Source: Sediminibacterium sp.
GTDB taxonomy: Bacteria; Bacteroidota; Bacteroidia; Chitinophagales; Chitinophagaceae
Direction of reading: 5' to 3'
Assembly: GCA_023263235.1 (NCBI GenBank)
Contig: JALQXE010000003.1
Location: 1 to 7,448 of the forward strand
Length of the DNA: 7,448 bases
Below are positions 1 through 7,448 of the stretch, piece after piece; the stretch's first letter is position 1, and each line of letters begins with the position of its first letter. The position numbers and the translations under genes are program-made. The notes beneath the pieces were generated by a model that saw only the letters and a program-made list of their open reading frames with translations, was not told where the DNA came from and searched no databases.

Positions 1-2999
1 CCATCGAGAAAGCCCTTTGGGAAATTTTACCGGAAGCTTTTGCAGTAGTAAAAGAAGCAGCACGCCGTTTTACCAATGAAGAGGAATTGGTTGCAACGGC
101 TACGGAGTTAGACCGTAATTTATCGGTTAAAAAAGAATACGTAGAAATTAAAGGAGATAAATCGGTGTTTCAAACCACTTGGAATGCAGCCGGCACTCCT
201 GTTACCTGGAACATGGTTCATTATGACGTGCAGTTAATTGGTGGTATTGTTTTACACCAAGGTAAGATTGCCGAAATGAGTACAGGTGAGGGTAAAACAT
301 TGGTATCAACTTTGCCAGCCTATTTAAATGCATTGGCAGAAGAGGGTGTGCATATTGTAACGGTGAACGATTATTTGGCAAAAAGAGATAGTGAATGGAA
401 TGGTACATTATTTGAATGGTTAGGCTTAACAGTGGATTGTATTGATAAGCACCAACCTAATACCGAGGATCGTCGTAACGCCTATAAGGCCCACATTACT
501 TATGGTACCAATAATGAATTTGGTTTTGACTATTTGAGAGATAATATGGTGCATACACCTGAGGAGATGGTACAACGTAAACATCATTTTGCGATGGTGG
601 ATGAGGTGGATAGTGTATTAATTGATGATGCACGTACACCATTAATTATTTCTGGACCTATTGGACATCAAACTGGTGAACAACAGTTCTTTAATTTGAA
701 ACCAAGAATTGAAAAGTTGGTTGAGGCGCAAAAGAAAGTAGTAAGCGCTTCTTTAATTGAAGCCAAAAAGAAATTGAGTGAAGGAAATGATGACCCAAAA
801 GACGGAGGCCTTGCATTATATCGTGCATTTAGAGGCTTGCCAAAGAACGGCGCTTTAATTAAATTTTTAAGTGAGCCGGGGGTAAGAGTAAAAATGCAAA
901 AAGCTGAAAATTATTATTTAGCCGATCAGCAAAGGGAAATGCACAACGTAGATGCAGATTTATATTTCCATATTGACGAGAAAAATAATTCAGTTGAGTT
1001 AACAGAGAAAGGTTTGCATTTAATTACTGGTGCTGGGGAAGATCCTAACTTTTTCTTGTTACCAGATATCAGTGTTGCTTTAAATGCAATTGACATTAAT
1101 GCCGCATTAAGTGCAGAAGATAAATTGCAACAAAAAGAAGGAATCATTTCAGAATATAGTATTAAGGCCGATCGTATTCACACCGTGAACCAATTATTAA
1201 AAGCCTATACTTTATTTGATAAGGATGTTGAGTATGTTGTGATTGAAGGTCAGGTAAAAATCGTGGATGAGCAAACGGGTCGTATCATGGAAGGTAGACG
1301 TTACTCCGATGGTTTACACCAAGCCATTGAAGCGAAAGAAAATGTAAAAATTGAGGCAGCTACGCAAACATACGCAACCATTACTTTGCAAAACTTTTTT
1401 AGAATGTACCACAAGTTAGGTGGTATGACAGGAACTGCTGAAACAGAAGCAGCAGAGTTTTGGAGTATTTATAAATTAGATGTAGTAACAGTACCTACCA
1501 ATATTCCTGCAGTGCGTAAGGACGAACAGGATATGGTATTTAAAACCAAGCGTGAAAAATTTGGTGCAGTTATAGATACGATTGAAAAATTAAGAGAGGA
1601 GGGAAGACCTTGTTTAGTGGGTACAACTTCGGTGGAGGTGAGTGAATTATTAAGTAGAATGTTACGCCAAAAAAACATTCCACACAATGTATTAAATGCG
1701 AAGCAGCATGCACGTGAAGCACAGGTGGTAGCTGAAGCCGGTTTAACAGGTGCAGTTACCATTGCAACAAATATGGCGGGACGTGGAACGGATATTAAAT
1801 TAAGTCCCGAAGTAAAAGCGGCCGGTGGTTTGGCAATATTAGGAACAGAGCGACACGAGTCTCGTCGAGTAGACAGACAGTTAAGAGGAAGAGCGGGACG
1901 TCAGGGAGACCCCGGTTCTTCTCAATTCTTTGTTTCTTTAGAGGATGATTTAATGCGCATGTTTGGTAGTGAGCGAATTGCTAAAGTGATGGACTTTGCA
2001 GGCTATAAAGAAGGCGAAGTGATTCAACACAGCATGATTACAAAATCTATTGAGCGCGCTCAAAAGAAAGTAGAAGAAAATAATTTTGGTATTAGAAAGC
2101 GTTTGTTGGAATATGACGATGTAATGAACAAACAAAGAATGGTAATTTATAAAAAACGCAATCACGCTTTATTTGGAGAACGATTGGCATTGGATATTGA
2201 TAATGCATTTTATCAAGTAATTGAAGGATTGGTATTGTCGCACAAAGCCAACGGCAGTTATGAAGATTTTAAATTAGCATTAATTGTTAGTGGTGGATTT
2301 GATACTAAAATCACAGCCGAGCAATTTGCATCTACTTCAGAAAATAATTTAGTAGAGGCAGTTTATCAAGAAGCCATTGCACACTACGAGTACAAGAAAA
2401 AAGACATTATGCAGGAAAGCATTCCTGTGTTTAAGAAAATTCGTTTAGAACAAGGCAGCCATATTGAGAATGTAATTGTTCCAGTGGGTGATGGAAAAGT
2501 AGCTTACAATGTATTGGTGAATTTAGATAAGAATGTAAGCACGGGCGGTCAAACTTTAGCAACACAAGCAGAAAAATTAATTACATTAAGTTTAATTGAC
2601 GATGCGTGGAAAGAGCATTTGCGTGCAATGGATGATTTAAAACAATCGGTACAAACAGCCACCTACGAACAAAAAGATCCTTTGGTGATTTATAAAATGG
2701 AAGCTTTTGAATTGTTCCGAAAAATGGATATTGAAATAAACCATAAGTTGGTTCAATTCTTATGCCATGTGCATTTGCCTTTTGAACAAGGGGTAAAAGA
2801 AGGACGTCAACAAAGAACCGACTTAAGTAAATTAAGTGCAGGAAGAACCGAAGAAGGTGTTGGCGAAAAACAATATCATGATCCAAGTGAACAAAAGCAA
2901 ACACCTGTAACAGTGGGTCCAAAAATTGGACGCAATGATCCTTGTCCTTGTGGTAGTGGTAAAAAATATAAAGCTTGTCATGGCAAGGATGCAGCCTAA
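1..2999 (+). CDS. secA: Protein translocase ATPase subunit SecA (5'-partial)
   Basis: SecA is the cytoplasmic ATPase motor that pushes unfolded preproteins through the SecYEG channel. The frame is open from base 3 to the stop at 2997-2999, giving 998 residues. About 100-120 N-terminal residues should lie upstream, by comparison with Bacteroidota SecA of about 1,100 residues. Numbering from the codon at base 3, I see PEAFAVV near residue 10, Walker A TGEGKT at 94-99 (bases 282-299), Walker B DEVD at 200-203 (bases 600-611), [10 protein letters not shown] at 589-598, and the arginine-rich [15 protein letters not shown] at 626-640. The C-terminal zinc-binding SEC-C motif has C981, C983, C992 and H993; in the family it binds SecB or ribosomes. 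Insertions relative to E. coli SecA lie at about 24-72, 228-328 and 808-858 and are typical of Bacteroidota. The TTG at 87 is not the real start, because homology continues upstream of it. deoC follows after 20 bases. Confidence 0.98.
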   Translation, partial: IEKALWEILPEAFAVVKEAARRFTNEEELVATATELDRNLSVKKEYVEIKGDKSVFQTTWNAAGTPVTWNMVHYDVQLIGGIVLHQGKIAEMSTGEGKTLVSTLPAYLNALAEEGVHIVTVNDYLAKRDSEWNGTLFEWLGLTVDCIDKHQPNTEDRRNAYKAHITYGTNNEFGFDYLRDNMVHTPEEMVQRKHHFAMVDEVDSVLIDDARTPLIISGPIGHQTGEQQFFNLKPRIEKLVEAQKKVVSASLIEAKKKLSEGNDDPKDGGLALYRAFRGLPKNGALIKFLSEPGVRVKMQKAENYYLADQQREMHNVDADLYFHIDEKNNSVELTEKGLHLITGAGEDPNFFLLPDISVALNAIDINAALSAEDKLQQKEGIISEYSIKADRIHTVNQLLKAYTLFDKDVEYVVIEGQVKIVDEQTGRIMEGRRYSDGLHQAIEAKENVKIEAATQTYATITLQNFFRMYHKLGGMTGTAETEAAEFWSIYKLDVVTVPTNIPAVRKDEQDMVFKTKREKFGAVIDTIEKLREEGRPCLVGTTSVEVSELLSRMLRQKNIPHNVLNAKQHAREAQVVAEAGLTGAVTIATNMAGRGTDIKLSPEVKAAGGLAILGTERHESRRVDRQLRGRAGRQGDPGSSQFFVSLEDDLMRMFGSERIAKVMDFAGYKEGEVIQHSMITKSIERAQKKVEENNFGIRKRLLEYDDVMNKQRMVIYKKRNHALFGERLALDIDNAFYQVIEGLVLSHKANGSYEDFKLALIVSGGFDTKITAEQFASTSENNLVEAVYQEAIAHYEYKKKDIMQESIPVFKKIRLEQGSHIENVIVPVGDGKVAYNVLVNLDKNVSTGGQTLATQAEKLITLSLIDDAWKEHLRAMDDLKQSVQTATYEQKDPLVIYKMEAFELFRKMDIEINHKLVQFLCHVHLPFEQGVKEGRQQRTDLSKLSAGRTEEGVGEKQYHDPSEQKQTPVTVGPKIGRNDPCPCGSGKKYKACHGKDAA

Positions 3000-3006
3000 A
3001 CTGCTT

Positions 3007-3013
3007 AAAGGAA
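3007..3013 (+). promoter_or_regulatory. Shine-Dalgarno-like site for deoC
   Basis: The purine run AAAGGAA lies six bases before the ATG at 3020 and nine before the in-frame ATG at 3023. It resembles the AAGGAG core. The other two complete genes here have only A/T-rich sequence before their starts, as is common in Bacteroidota, so this site stands out. It supports starting deoC at 3020 or 3023 rather than inside secA. Assignment is by sequence only. Confidence 0.45.
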
Positions 3014-3019
3014 TATTGT

Positions 3020-3700
3020 ATGATGTCCATTAATAAATATATTGATCACACTATTCTAAAGCCTACTTGTTTGGTGGCTGATATCGAAAAGTTATGTAGT
3101 GAAGCGAAGCAATATAATTTTGCTGCTGTTTGTGTGCCTCCCAATTTTGTGAAATTAGCAAAGGAGCAGGTTGCTGGAACAGAAGTTAAAGTAGCTACAG
3201 TAATTGGATTTCCTTTTGGATATAGCGCTACAGAAGCAAAAATTGCTGAAATTATATTAGCGATGGTAGATGGTGCAGATGAACTGGATGTGGTGGCTAA
3301 TATTTCTGCCATTAAAAATGGGGACTGGGAAGCCATCGCCGACGAGATTAATCATATAATGCCCATTATTCGTTCAAAAGGGAAGACAGTTAAAATAATA
3401 ATAGAGTCGGGGGTTTTAACTGATGATGAAATTGTGAAGTGTTGCGATATTTATGGAATAGCCGGAATTGATTTCTTGAAAACATCTACAGGTTATGCTG
3501 AAAAAGGTGCATCTGTAGAAGCCGTTAAATTATTCCGAAAAAATTTACCCAATGCTGTGCATATTAAAGCATCAGGAGGCATTAGAGATTATGCCGCAGC
3601 GAAAGAAATGATTGATGCCGGTGCGACAAGAATTGGATGCAGTGCAGGCGTAGCGATTGTGACGGGTGCCAATACCGAAAATTTAAAAAATAATTATTAA
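3020..3700 (+). CDS. deoC: Deoxyribose-phosphate aldolase (DERA)
   Basis: DeoC is a class I aldolase that cleaves 2-deoxy-D-ribose 5-phosphate to acetaldehyde and glyceraldehyde 3-phosphate, the last step of deoxynucleoside catabolism in the cytoplasm. The 226-residue protein matches the short bacterial form (about 220 residues) and is a single TIM barrel. Visible motifs are YIDHTILKPT near the N terminus, DELDVV at 87-92 with the conserved D90, DFLKTSTG at 151-158 with the Schiff-base lysine K154, and HIKASGGIR at 181-189 with the second catalytic lysine K183. The protein ends in tyrosine (Y226); a C-terminal tyrosine assists catalysis in E. coli DERA. The frame stays open back to 2975 inside secA, but the extra residues do not look like DERA. 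I chose the ATG at 3020 because of the AAAGGAA site; 3023 is equally possible and removes one residue. Probably cotranscribed with secA. No other deo genes are visible. Confidence 0.96.
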   Translation: MMSINKYIDHTILKPTCLVADIEKLCSEAKQYNFAAVCVPPNFVKLAKEQVAGTEVKVATVIGFPFGYSATEAKIAEIILAMVDGADELDVVANISAIKNGDWEAIADEINHIMPIIRSKGKTVKIIIESGVLTDDEIVKCCDIYGIAGIDFLKTSTGYAEKGASVEAVKLFRKNLPNAVHIKASGGIRDYAAAKEMIDAGATRIGCSAGVAIVTGANTENLKNNY

Positions 3701-3712
3701 TTGCTAACTTTA
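3682..3712 (+). promoter_or_regulatory. Possible Bacteroidota-type promoter for the amidohydrolase gene
   Basis: TTTA at 3682-3685 and TAACTTTA at 3705-3712 are separated by 19 bases. This fits the Bacteroidota layout of TTTG, about 19 bases, then TAnnTTTG, with the final G replaced by A in both boxes. Transcription would begin near 3718-3720, leaving a leader of roughly 50 bases. The upstream box overlaps the end of deoC. An alternative -7-like sequence, TTCATTTG at 3750-3757, is closer to the start codon but has no good upstream partner. In such AT-rich DNA either could be chance. Confidence 0.25.
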
Positions 3713-3767
3713 ATTAGAAGCAATCATAAATACGATCTATTTACTTCATTTCATTTGTGCAAATAAT

Positions 3768-4952
3768 ATGTTACTAGAAAAAATAAAAGCTTTAGCTGCT
3801 CAAGGGCAGGAAGAAAATATTGCAACACGCAGACATTTACATGCGCATCCAGAATTAAGTTATCAGGAATTTGAAACTTGCAAATTTGTACAAGCGCAAT
3901 TATCAAAAATGGGTATTCCATTTACAGTGATTGCAACAACGGGTGTATTAGGTATCATTGAAGGTAAAAATCCTACAAAACGAGTAATTGCATTGCGTGC
4001 CGATATGGATGCATTACCAATTTTAGAAGAAAACGAGGTAGATTATAAATCAAAGAATGAAGGTGTGATGCATGCATGTGGTCATGATGTGCATACCACT
4101 ATTTTATTAGGTGCTGCAAAAATTTTATGGAGTCTGCGTGATGAATTTGAAGGAACAATCAAATTATTATTTCAACCAGGTGAAGAAAAAAATCCAGGTG
4201 GTGCAAGTTATATGATTCGTGATGGTGCTTTGCAAAATCCTACACCTCAAGGTATTATTGGATTACACGTACATCCAGGTTTGCCATATGGTAAATTAAG
4301 TTTTAGAAAAGGCCGAGTGATGGCAAGTGCCGATGAATTATATGTGAGTATTAAATCAAGTGGAGGTCATGCTGCAACGCCACATCAAACAGTGGATACT
4401 GTTTTGGTAGCGGCTCAACTTATTACAAGTTTACAAACGATTATTTCACGAAATAGAAATCCGCAAAATCCATCAGTTTTGTCTATTTGTTCAATTCAAG
4501 GAGGACATACTACAAATGTAATTCCAAGTGAAGTAAAGTTAATGGGTACGTTCAGGGCCATGGATGAAGTGTGGCGTTTTAAAGCACATGAACTAATGCT
4601 TCAACAAGCAAAGGGGTTAGCGATTGCAACTGGTGCCGAAATTGATTTCAAAGTGGATGTTGGATATCCAACTGTTGACAATGAACCAGTCATTACAGAA
4701 GCTGCCTGGAAATTAGCAGATGCTTATATGGGAGCAGACAATGTGGAAGAAACAGAGCTAAGAATGGGTGCCGAAGATTTTGGCTATTATTCTCAGGTGA
4801 TACCAGGATGTTTTTTCCGTTTGGGCGTGAGAAATGAATCCTTGGATGCAATTCACAATGTTCATACGCCGGTATTTAAGGTGGACGAAGCTGCCATTGA
4901 ACATGGTGTAGGCATGATGGCTTGGTTAGGGGTAAATTTATTCAATGACTAG
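3768..4952 (+). CDS. M20-family metal-dependent amidohydrolase (aminoacylase / hippurate hydrolase type)
   Basis: This 394-residue protein belongs to the M20D branch of metallopeptidase-like amidohydrolases (HipO, YxeP, plant IAA-amino acid hydrolases). Such enzymes hydrolyse the amide bond of N-acyl amino acids, and some act on cell-wall or auxin conjugates. Motifs in order are RRHLHAHPELSYQE at 21-34, LRADMDALPI at 76-85, HACGHDVHT at 102-110, QPGEE at 136-140, GLHVHP at 165-170, GGHAATPH at 199-206 in the lid/dimerisation domain (about 185-295), GAEDFGYYS at 334-342 and HNVHTPVF at 363-370. By family analogy the metal ligands are C104, H106, E140, H167 and H366, with E139 as catalytic base; all are present. 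No signal peptide or membrane segment is visible, so it is probably cytoplasmic. The start ATG is preceded by A/T-rich sequence without a Shine-Dalgarno site. The exact substrate cannot be read from sequence, so no gene symbol is given. Confidence 0.93.
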   Translation: MLLEKIKALAAQGQEENIATRRHLHAHPELSYQEFETCKFVQAQLSKMGIPFTVIATTGVLGIIEGKNPTKRVIALRADMDALPILEENEVDYKSKNEGVMHACGHDVHTTILLGAAKILWSLRDEFEGTIKLLFQPGEEKNPGGASYMIRDGALQNPTPQGIIGLHVHPGLPYGKLSFRKGRVMASADELYVSIKSSGGHAATPHQTVDTVLVAAQLITSLQTIISRNRNPQNPSVLSICSIQGGHTTNVIPSEVKLMGTFRAMDEVWRFKAHELMLQQAKGLAIATGAEIDFKVDVGYPTVDNEPVITEAAWKLADAYMGADNVEETELRMGAEDFGYYSQVIPGCFFRLGVRNESLDAIHNVHTPVFKVDEAAIEHGVGMMAWLGVNLFND

Positions 4953-5020
4953 ATTTCTTTTATTATCTATTCATTATCAATCATTTAAGCTTACAAATAC
5001 CCCTTTTACTTTTATTTCAG

Positions 5021-5028
5021 TAGCTTTG
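5021..5028 (+). promoter_or_regulatory. Bacteroidota -7 promoter element upstream of maeB
   Basis: TAGCTTTG matches the Bacteroidota -7 consensus TAnnTTTG at every fixed position and sits in the 114-base gap before maeB. Transcription would begin about 5033-5036, giving a leader of roughly 30 bases. No clear TTTG partner lies 19-21 bases upstream; the nearest T-rich run, TTTT at 5004-5007, is too close. The rest of the gap (4953-5066) is AT-rich and holds no gene, RNA or clear terminator. Confidence 0.5.
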
Positions 5029-5066
5029 TGAAACGCTAAAACTAACATTTGTTATAAATCTATTAC

Positions 5067-7409
5067 ATGTCTAATAAACAGAACCTTCGTAAAGATCAAG
5101 CACTTGAATACCACGCTAGTGGGCGACCTGGTAAGATTGAGGTAGTGCCAACCAAAGAAACAAAAACTCAAAAGGATTTATCATTGGCCTATAGCCCAGG
5201 AGTGGCCATACCTTGTACCGAAATTCAAAACAATCCTGCTGATGTTTATAAATACACTGCTAAGGGAAACTTAGTGGGTGTAATTACCAATGGAACCGCC
5301 GTTTTGGGTTTAGGCAATATAGGTGCAGAAGCAAGTAAGCCGGTAATGGAAGGGAAGGCTGTATTGTTTAAAATATTTGCCGACATTGATGTTTTTGATA
5401 TTGAAATAAACGAAACCGATCCAGATAAATTTGTTCAAATTGTTAAATCCTTAGAACCCACATTTGGAGGGATTAATTTAGAAGATATAAAAGCACCGGA
5501 ATGTTTTTATATAGAGCAAAAATTAAAACAGGAAATGAATATTCCTGTAATGCACGATGATCAGCATGGTACGGCAATTATTAGTAGTGCTGCATTGTTA
5601 AATGCATTGGAGTTACAAAAAAAGAAAATAGATAAAGCAAGGTTTGTAGTGAATGGCGCAGGGGCTGCAGCTATGGCTTGCATTAAATTATATGTTGCTT
5701 TAGGCGCGCGTTATGAAAACTTTACGTTGTTTGATAAAGATGGAGTGTTGCATGAAGGAAGAACCGATTTAGGGGAAGACCGAAAGCCATTTGCAGTAAA
5801 ATCAAGTACTATTAATTTAGCACAGGCTATAAAAAATGCGGATGTGTTTTTAGGGTTAAGTGTAGGCAATGTGGTAACACCTGAAATGATTGCATCCATG
5901 CCTAAAAATCCAATTGTATTTGCATTGGCGAATCCTGATCCTGAAATTGCATACGAGGCAGCAACGGCTGTGCGTAAGGACATTATTATGGCAACAGGTC
6001 GTTCGGACTATCCTAATCAAGTAAATAATGTATTAGGCTTCCCTTATATTTTTAGAGGTGCTTTAGATGTGCGTGCTAAACAAATTAACGAGGCCATGAA
6101 ATTGGCTGCGGTAAAAGCGTTAGCAGAGTTGGCTAAAACAGCTGTTCCAGACATTGTAAACATGGCGTATAATCAACATAATTTATGTTTTGGCAATGAG
6201 TACATTATTCCAAAACCATTGGATCCACGTTTATTAAGTACACTTGCGCCTGCAGTGGCAAAAGCAGCAATAGAATCGGGTGTTGCGCAATTAAATATTA
6301 GTAATTGGGATGATTATGTGGTACAGTTAAATAAGCGTTTAGGATTGGATAACCAATTAATGCGCATTTTAAGTAATAAGGCAAGACGTGATCCAAAACG
6401 CCTCGTATTTGCTGATGCTGAAAACACAAAAGTATTAAAAGCGGCAAGTATTGTTTACGATGATGGTATTGCTTATCCAATATTATTAGGAAATGAAACC
6501 AGAATTAAAAATATTGCCGAAGCAAATAATATTGACATTACCGATCTTCCAATTATTGATGTGCGCGGCGATGCAATGGAAAGCAAACGTGAATTTTTTG
6601 GTTCTCTATTGTTTCAAAAAAGACAACGCAAAGGCGTTAACAAATACGAGAGTTTAAAATTAATGCGCACCCAAAATTATTTTGGTGCCATGATGGTGGA
6701 AACAGGTGAAGCAGATGCAATGTTATCTGGTTTAACCAGAAATTATGCTGATGGGATAAAACCCGCATTGCAAACCATTGGAGTAGAGGAAGGTGCTAGT
6801 AAGATTGCCGGTATGTATTTGTTGCTTACTAAAAAAGGCCCTTTGTTTTTAGCAGATACAACGGTAAATATTAATCCAACAGCCGAGGAAATTGCTGATA
6901 TTACTTTATTGGTAGCAAAGGAAGTGCGCAATTTTAATATGGTGCCAAGAGTAGCCATGTTAAGTTATTCCAATTTTGGTAGTAGCGAAACGCCAGATGC
7001 TAAAAAAATGGCAGAAGCTACCCGTATTGTTAAGCAAAAAAATCCAAATTTAATTGTAGATGGTGAAATGCAGGGGATGTTGGCCTTTAACAAGGAAATT
7101 TTAAGAGACAATTACCCATTCAGCGAACTTGTAGATGCCGATGTAAACGTGCTTATATTTCCTAATTTATCTGCCGGTAACATATCTTACCATTTATTAA
7201 AAGAAGTGGGTGGTGTAGATATCATTGGCCCTATTTTATTAGGGTTAAAAAAACCAGTGAATGTATTACAGCTAGGTTCGGATGTACGCAATATTATAAA
7301 TATGGCCACTGTTTCGGTGGTGGATGCGCAATTGAAAACAAGAATTGATACCGCTACCGAAGTTCAAAGAACAAGTTGGTGGAAACGTATGAAAAAGCGT
7401 AAGCAATAG
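5067..7409 (+). CDS. maeB: Malic enzyme with C-terminal phosphotransacetylase-like domain (MaeB type)
   Basis: The enzyme oxidatively decarboxylates malate to pyruvate and CO2 while reducing NAD(P), supplying NADPH and pyruvate in the cytoplasm. The 780-residue protein aligns by eye along the whole of E. coli MaeB (759 residues). The malic N-terminal domain spans about 10-170, with AYSPGVA at 41-47 (tyrosine Y42), MEGKAVLFK at 94-102 (catalytic K97), [11 protein letters not shown] at 137-147 (metal ligands E139, D140) and HDDQHGTA at 163-170 (D165). The NAD(P)-binding Rossmann fold has NGAGAAA at 196-202, followed by ALANPDPEI and [13 protein letters not shown] phosphotransacetylase-like domain spans about 430-757 and includes LSYSNFGSS at 632-640 and DGEMQG at 665-670. 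In MaeB this domain is known to mediate allosteric control, for example by acetyl-CoA, rather than Pta catalysis. Cofactor preference (NADP or NAD) is not certain. The last 25 residues extend past E. coli MaeB and end in a basic tail, [11 protein letters not shown]. The start is the only sensible ATG after the -7 element. Confidence 0.96.
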   Translation: MSNKQNLRKDQALEYHASGRPGKIEVVPTKETKTQKDLSLAYSPGVAIPCTEIQNNPADVYKYTAKGNLVGVITNGTAVLGLGNIGAEASKPVMEGKAVLFKIFADIDVFDIEINETDPDKFVQIVKSLEPTFGGINLEDIKAPECFYIEQKLKQEMNIPVMHDDQHGTAIISSAALLNALELQKKKIDKARFVVNGAGAAAMACIKLYVALGARYENFTLFDKDGVLHEGRTDLGEDRKPFAVKSSTINLAQAIKNADVFLGLSVGNVVTPEMIASMPKNPIVFALANPDPEIAYEAATAVRKDIIMATGRSDYPNQVNNVLGFPYIFRGALDVRAKQINEAMKLAAVKALAELAKTAVPDIVNMAYNQHNLCFGNEYIIPKPLDPRLLSTLAPAVAKAAIESGVAQLNISNWDDYVVQLNKRLGLDNQLMRILSNKARRDPKRLVFADAENTKVLKAASIVYDDGIAYPILLGNETRIKNIAEANNIDITDLPIIDVRGDAMESKREFFGSLLFQKRQRKGVNKYESLKLMRTQNYFGAMMVETGEADAMLSGLTRNYADGIKPALQTIGVEEGASKIAGMYLLLTKKGPLFLADTTVNINPTAEEIADITLLVAKEVRNFNMVPRVAMLSYSNFGSSETPDAKKMAEATRIVKQKNPNLIVDGEMQGMLAFNKEILRDNYPFSELVDADVNVLIFPNLSAGNISYHLLKEVGGVDIIGPILLGLKKPVNVLQLGSDVRNIINMATVSVVDAQLKTRIDTATEVQRTSWWKRMKKRKQ

Positions 7410-7417
7410 AAAATCAC

Positions 7418-7425
7418 TAACTTTA
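7418..7425 (+). promoter_or_regulatory. Possible -7 element just before the right-edge gene
   Basis: TAACTTTA differs from the Bacteroidota -7 consensus TAnnTTTG only at the last base. It lies four bases before the ATG at 7430, so transcription would begin at or beside the start codon and the mRNA would be nearly leaderless. No TTTG-like box is seen 19-21 bases upstream. Cotranscription with maeB is the alternative. Confidence 0.2.
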
Positions 7426-7429
7426 CGGT

Positions 7430-7448
7430 ATGAATTTTTTCACGCATT
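7430..7448 (+). CDS. Possible start of a downstream gene (3'-partial, unidentified)
   Basis: An ATG 20 bases after the maeB stop opens a frame reading MNFFTH before the window ends. Its position right after maeB, behind a TAACTTTA element, is what a gene start would look like here. Six residues are too few to identify a product or to prove that the frame is coding. Confidence 0.3.

Noticed and set aside
87..89. TTG as start codon of secA
   Set aside because: The same frame is open to the left edge and encodes PEAFAVV and neighbouring SecA residues upstream, so the gene starts outside the window.
2975..3019. Upstream extension of deoC overlapping the end of secA
   Set aside because: The added residues ([15 protein letters not shown]) come from reading the SEC-C codons out of frame and do not match DERA N termini. 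ATG 3020 or 3023 fits the family and has a ribosome-binding-like site.
2581..3030. 149-residue open frame on the minus strand
   Set aside because: It lies almost wholly opposite the conserved SecA C-terminal region, including the SEC-C motif. Its translation is rich in His, Phe and Leu and resembles no family I know. It is a shadow of secA.
3700..3724. Hairpin after deoC as an intrinsic terminator
   Set aside because: ATTGCT and AGCAAT can pair, but the stem is only six AT-rich pairs around a 13-base loop and no T-run follows. It is too weak to call.
4986..4993. Palindrome TAAGCTTA in the gap before maeB
   Set aside because: Eight bases without extension; expected by chance in AT-rich DNA and not placed like an operator over the -7 element.
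6354..7337. Phosphotransacetylase domain as a separate pta gene
   Set aside because: The reading frame is continuous with the malic enzyme domain, and the fused architecture is the normal MaeB form.

Overview
The window is a compact, AT-rich, plus-strand stretch of housekeeping genes from a member of the Bacteroidota, possibly Chitinophagales (the finer placement is a guess). The phylum call rests mainly on SecA, which carries the long insertions typical of Bacteroidota SecA: one between the PEAFAVV segment and the HYDVQL segment, one in the preprotein cross-linking region, and one near the C-terminal scaffold/wing. Supporting signs are the low GC content, strong use of TTA leucine codons, starts mostly without a Shine-Dalgarno sequence, and a sequence matching the Bacteroidota -7 promoter element (TAnnTTTG) upstream of the last gene.

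Layout: (1) secA, with its 5' end cut off by the left edge, ends at 2999. (2) deoC, deoxyribose-phosphate aldolase, follows 20 bases later and is probably cotranscribed with secA. (3) After a 67-base gap comes an M20-family metal-dependent amidohydrolase (aminoacylase/hippurate hydrolase type). (4) After a 114-base gap holding a good -7 element comes maeB, a malic enzyme fused to a phosphotransacetylase-like domain. (5) Twenty bases past maeB, an ATG at 7430 may start another gene that runs off the right edge.

The four main genes do not form one pathway. SecA drives preprotein export. DeoC breaks down deoxynucleoside-derived sugar phosphate to acetaldehyde and glyceraldehyde-3-phosphate. The amidohydrolase releases amino acids from N-acylated forms. 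MaeB links the TCA cycle to pyruvate. DeoC, the amidohydrolase and MaeB all feed central carbon metabolism, but adjacency alone does not show shared regulation.

No RNA genes, mobile elements, CRISPR arrays, long repeats or convincing intrinsic terminators were seen. All four main reading frames look intact, with their key motifs present. I found no sign of an undescribed system; the findings are modest points about promoters, lineage-specific insertions and protein ends.
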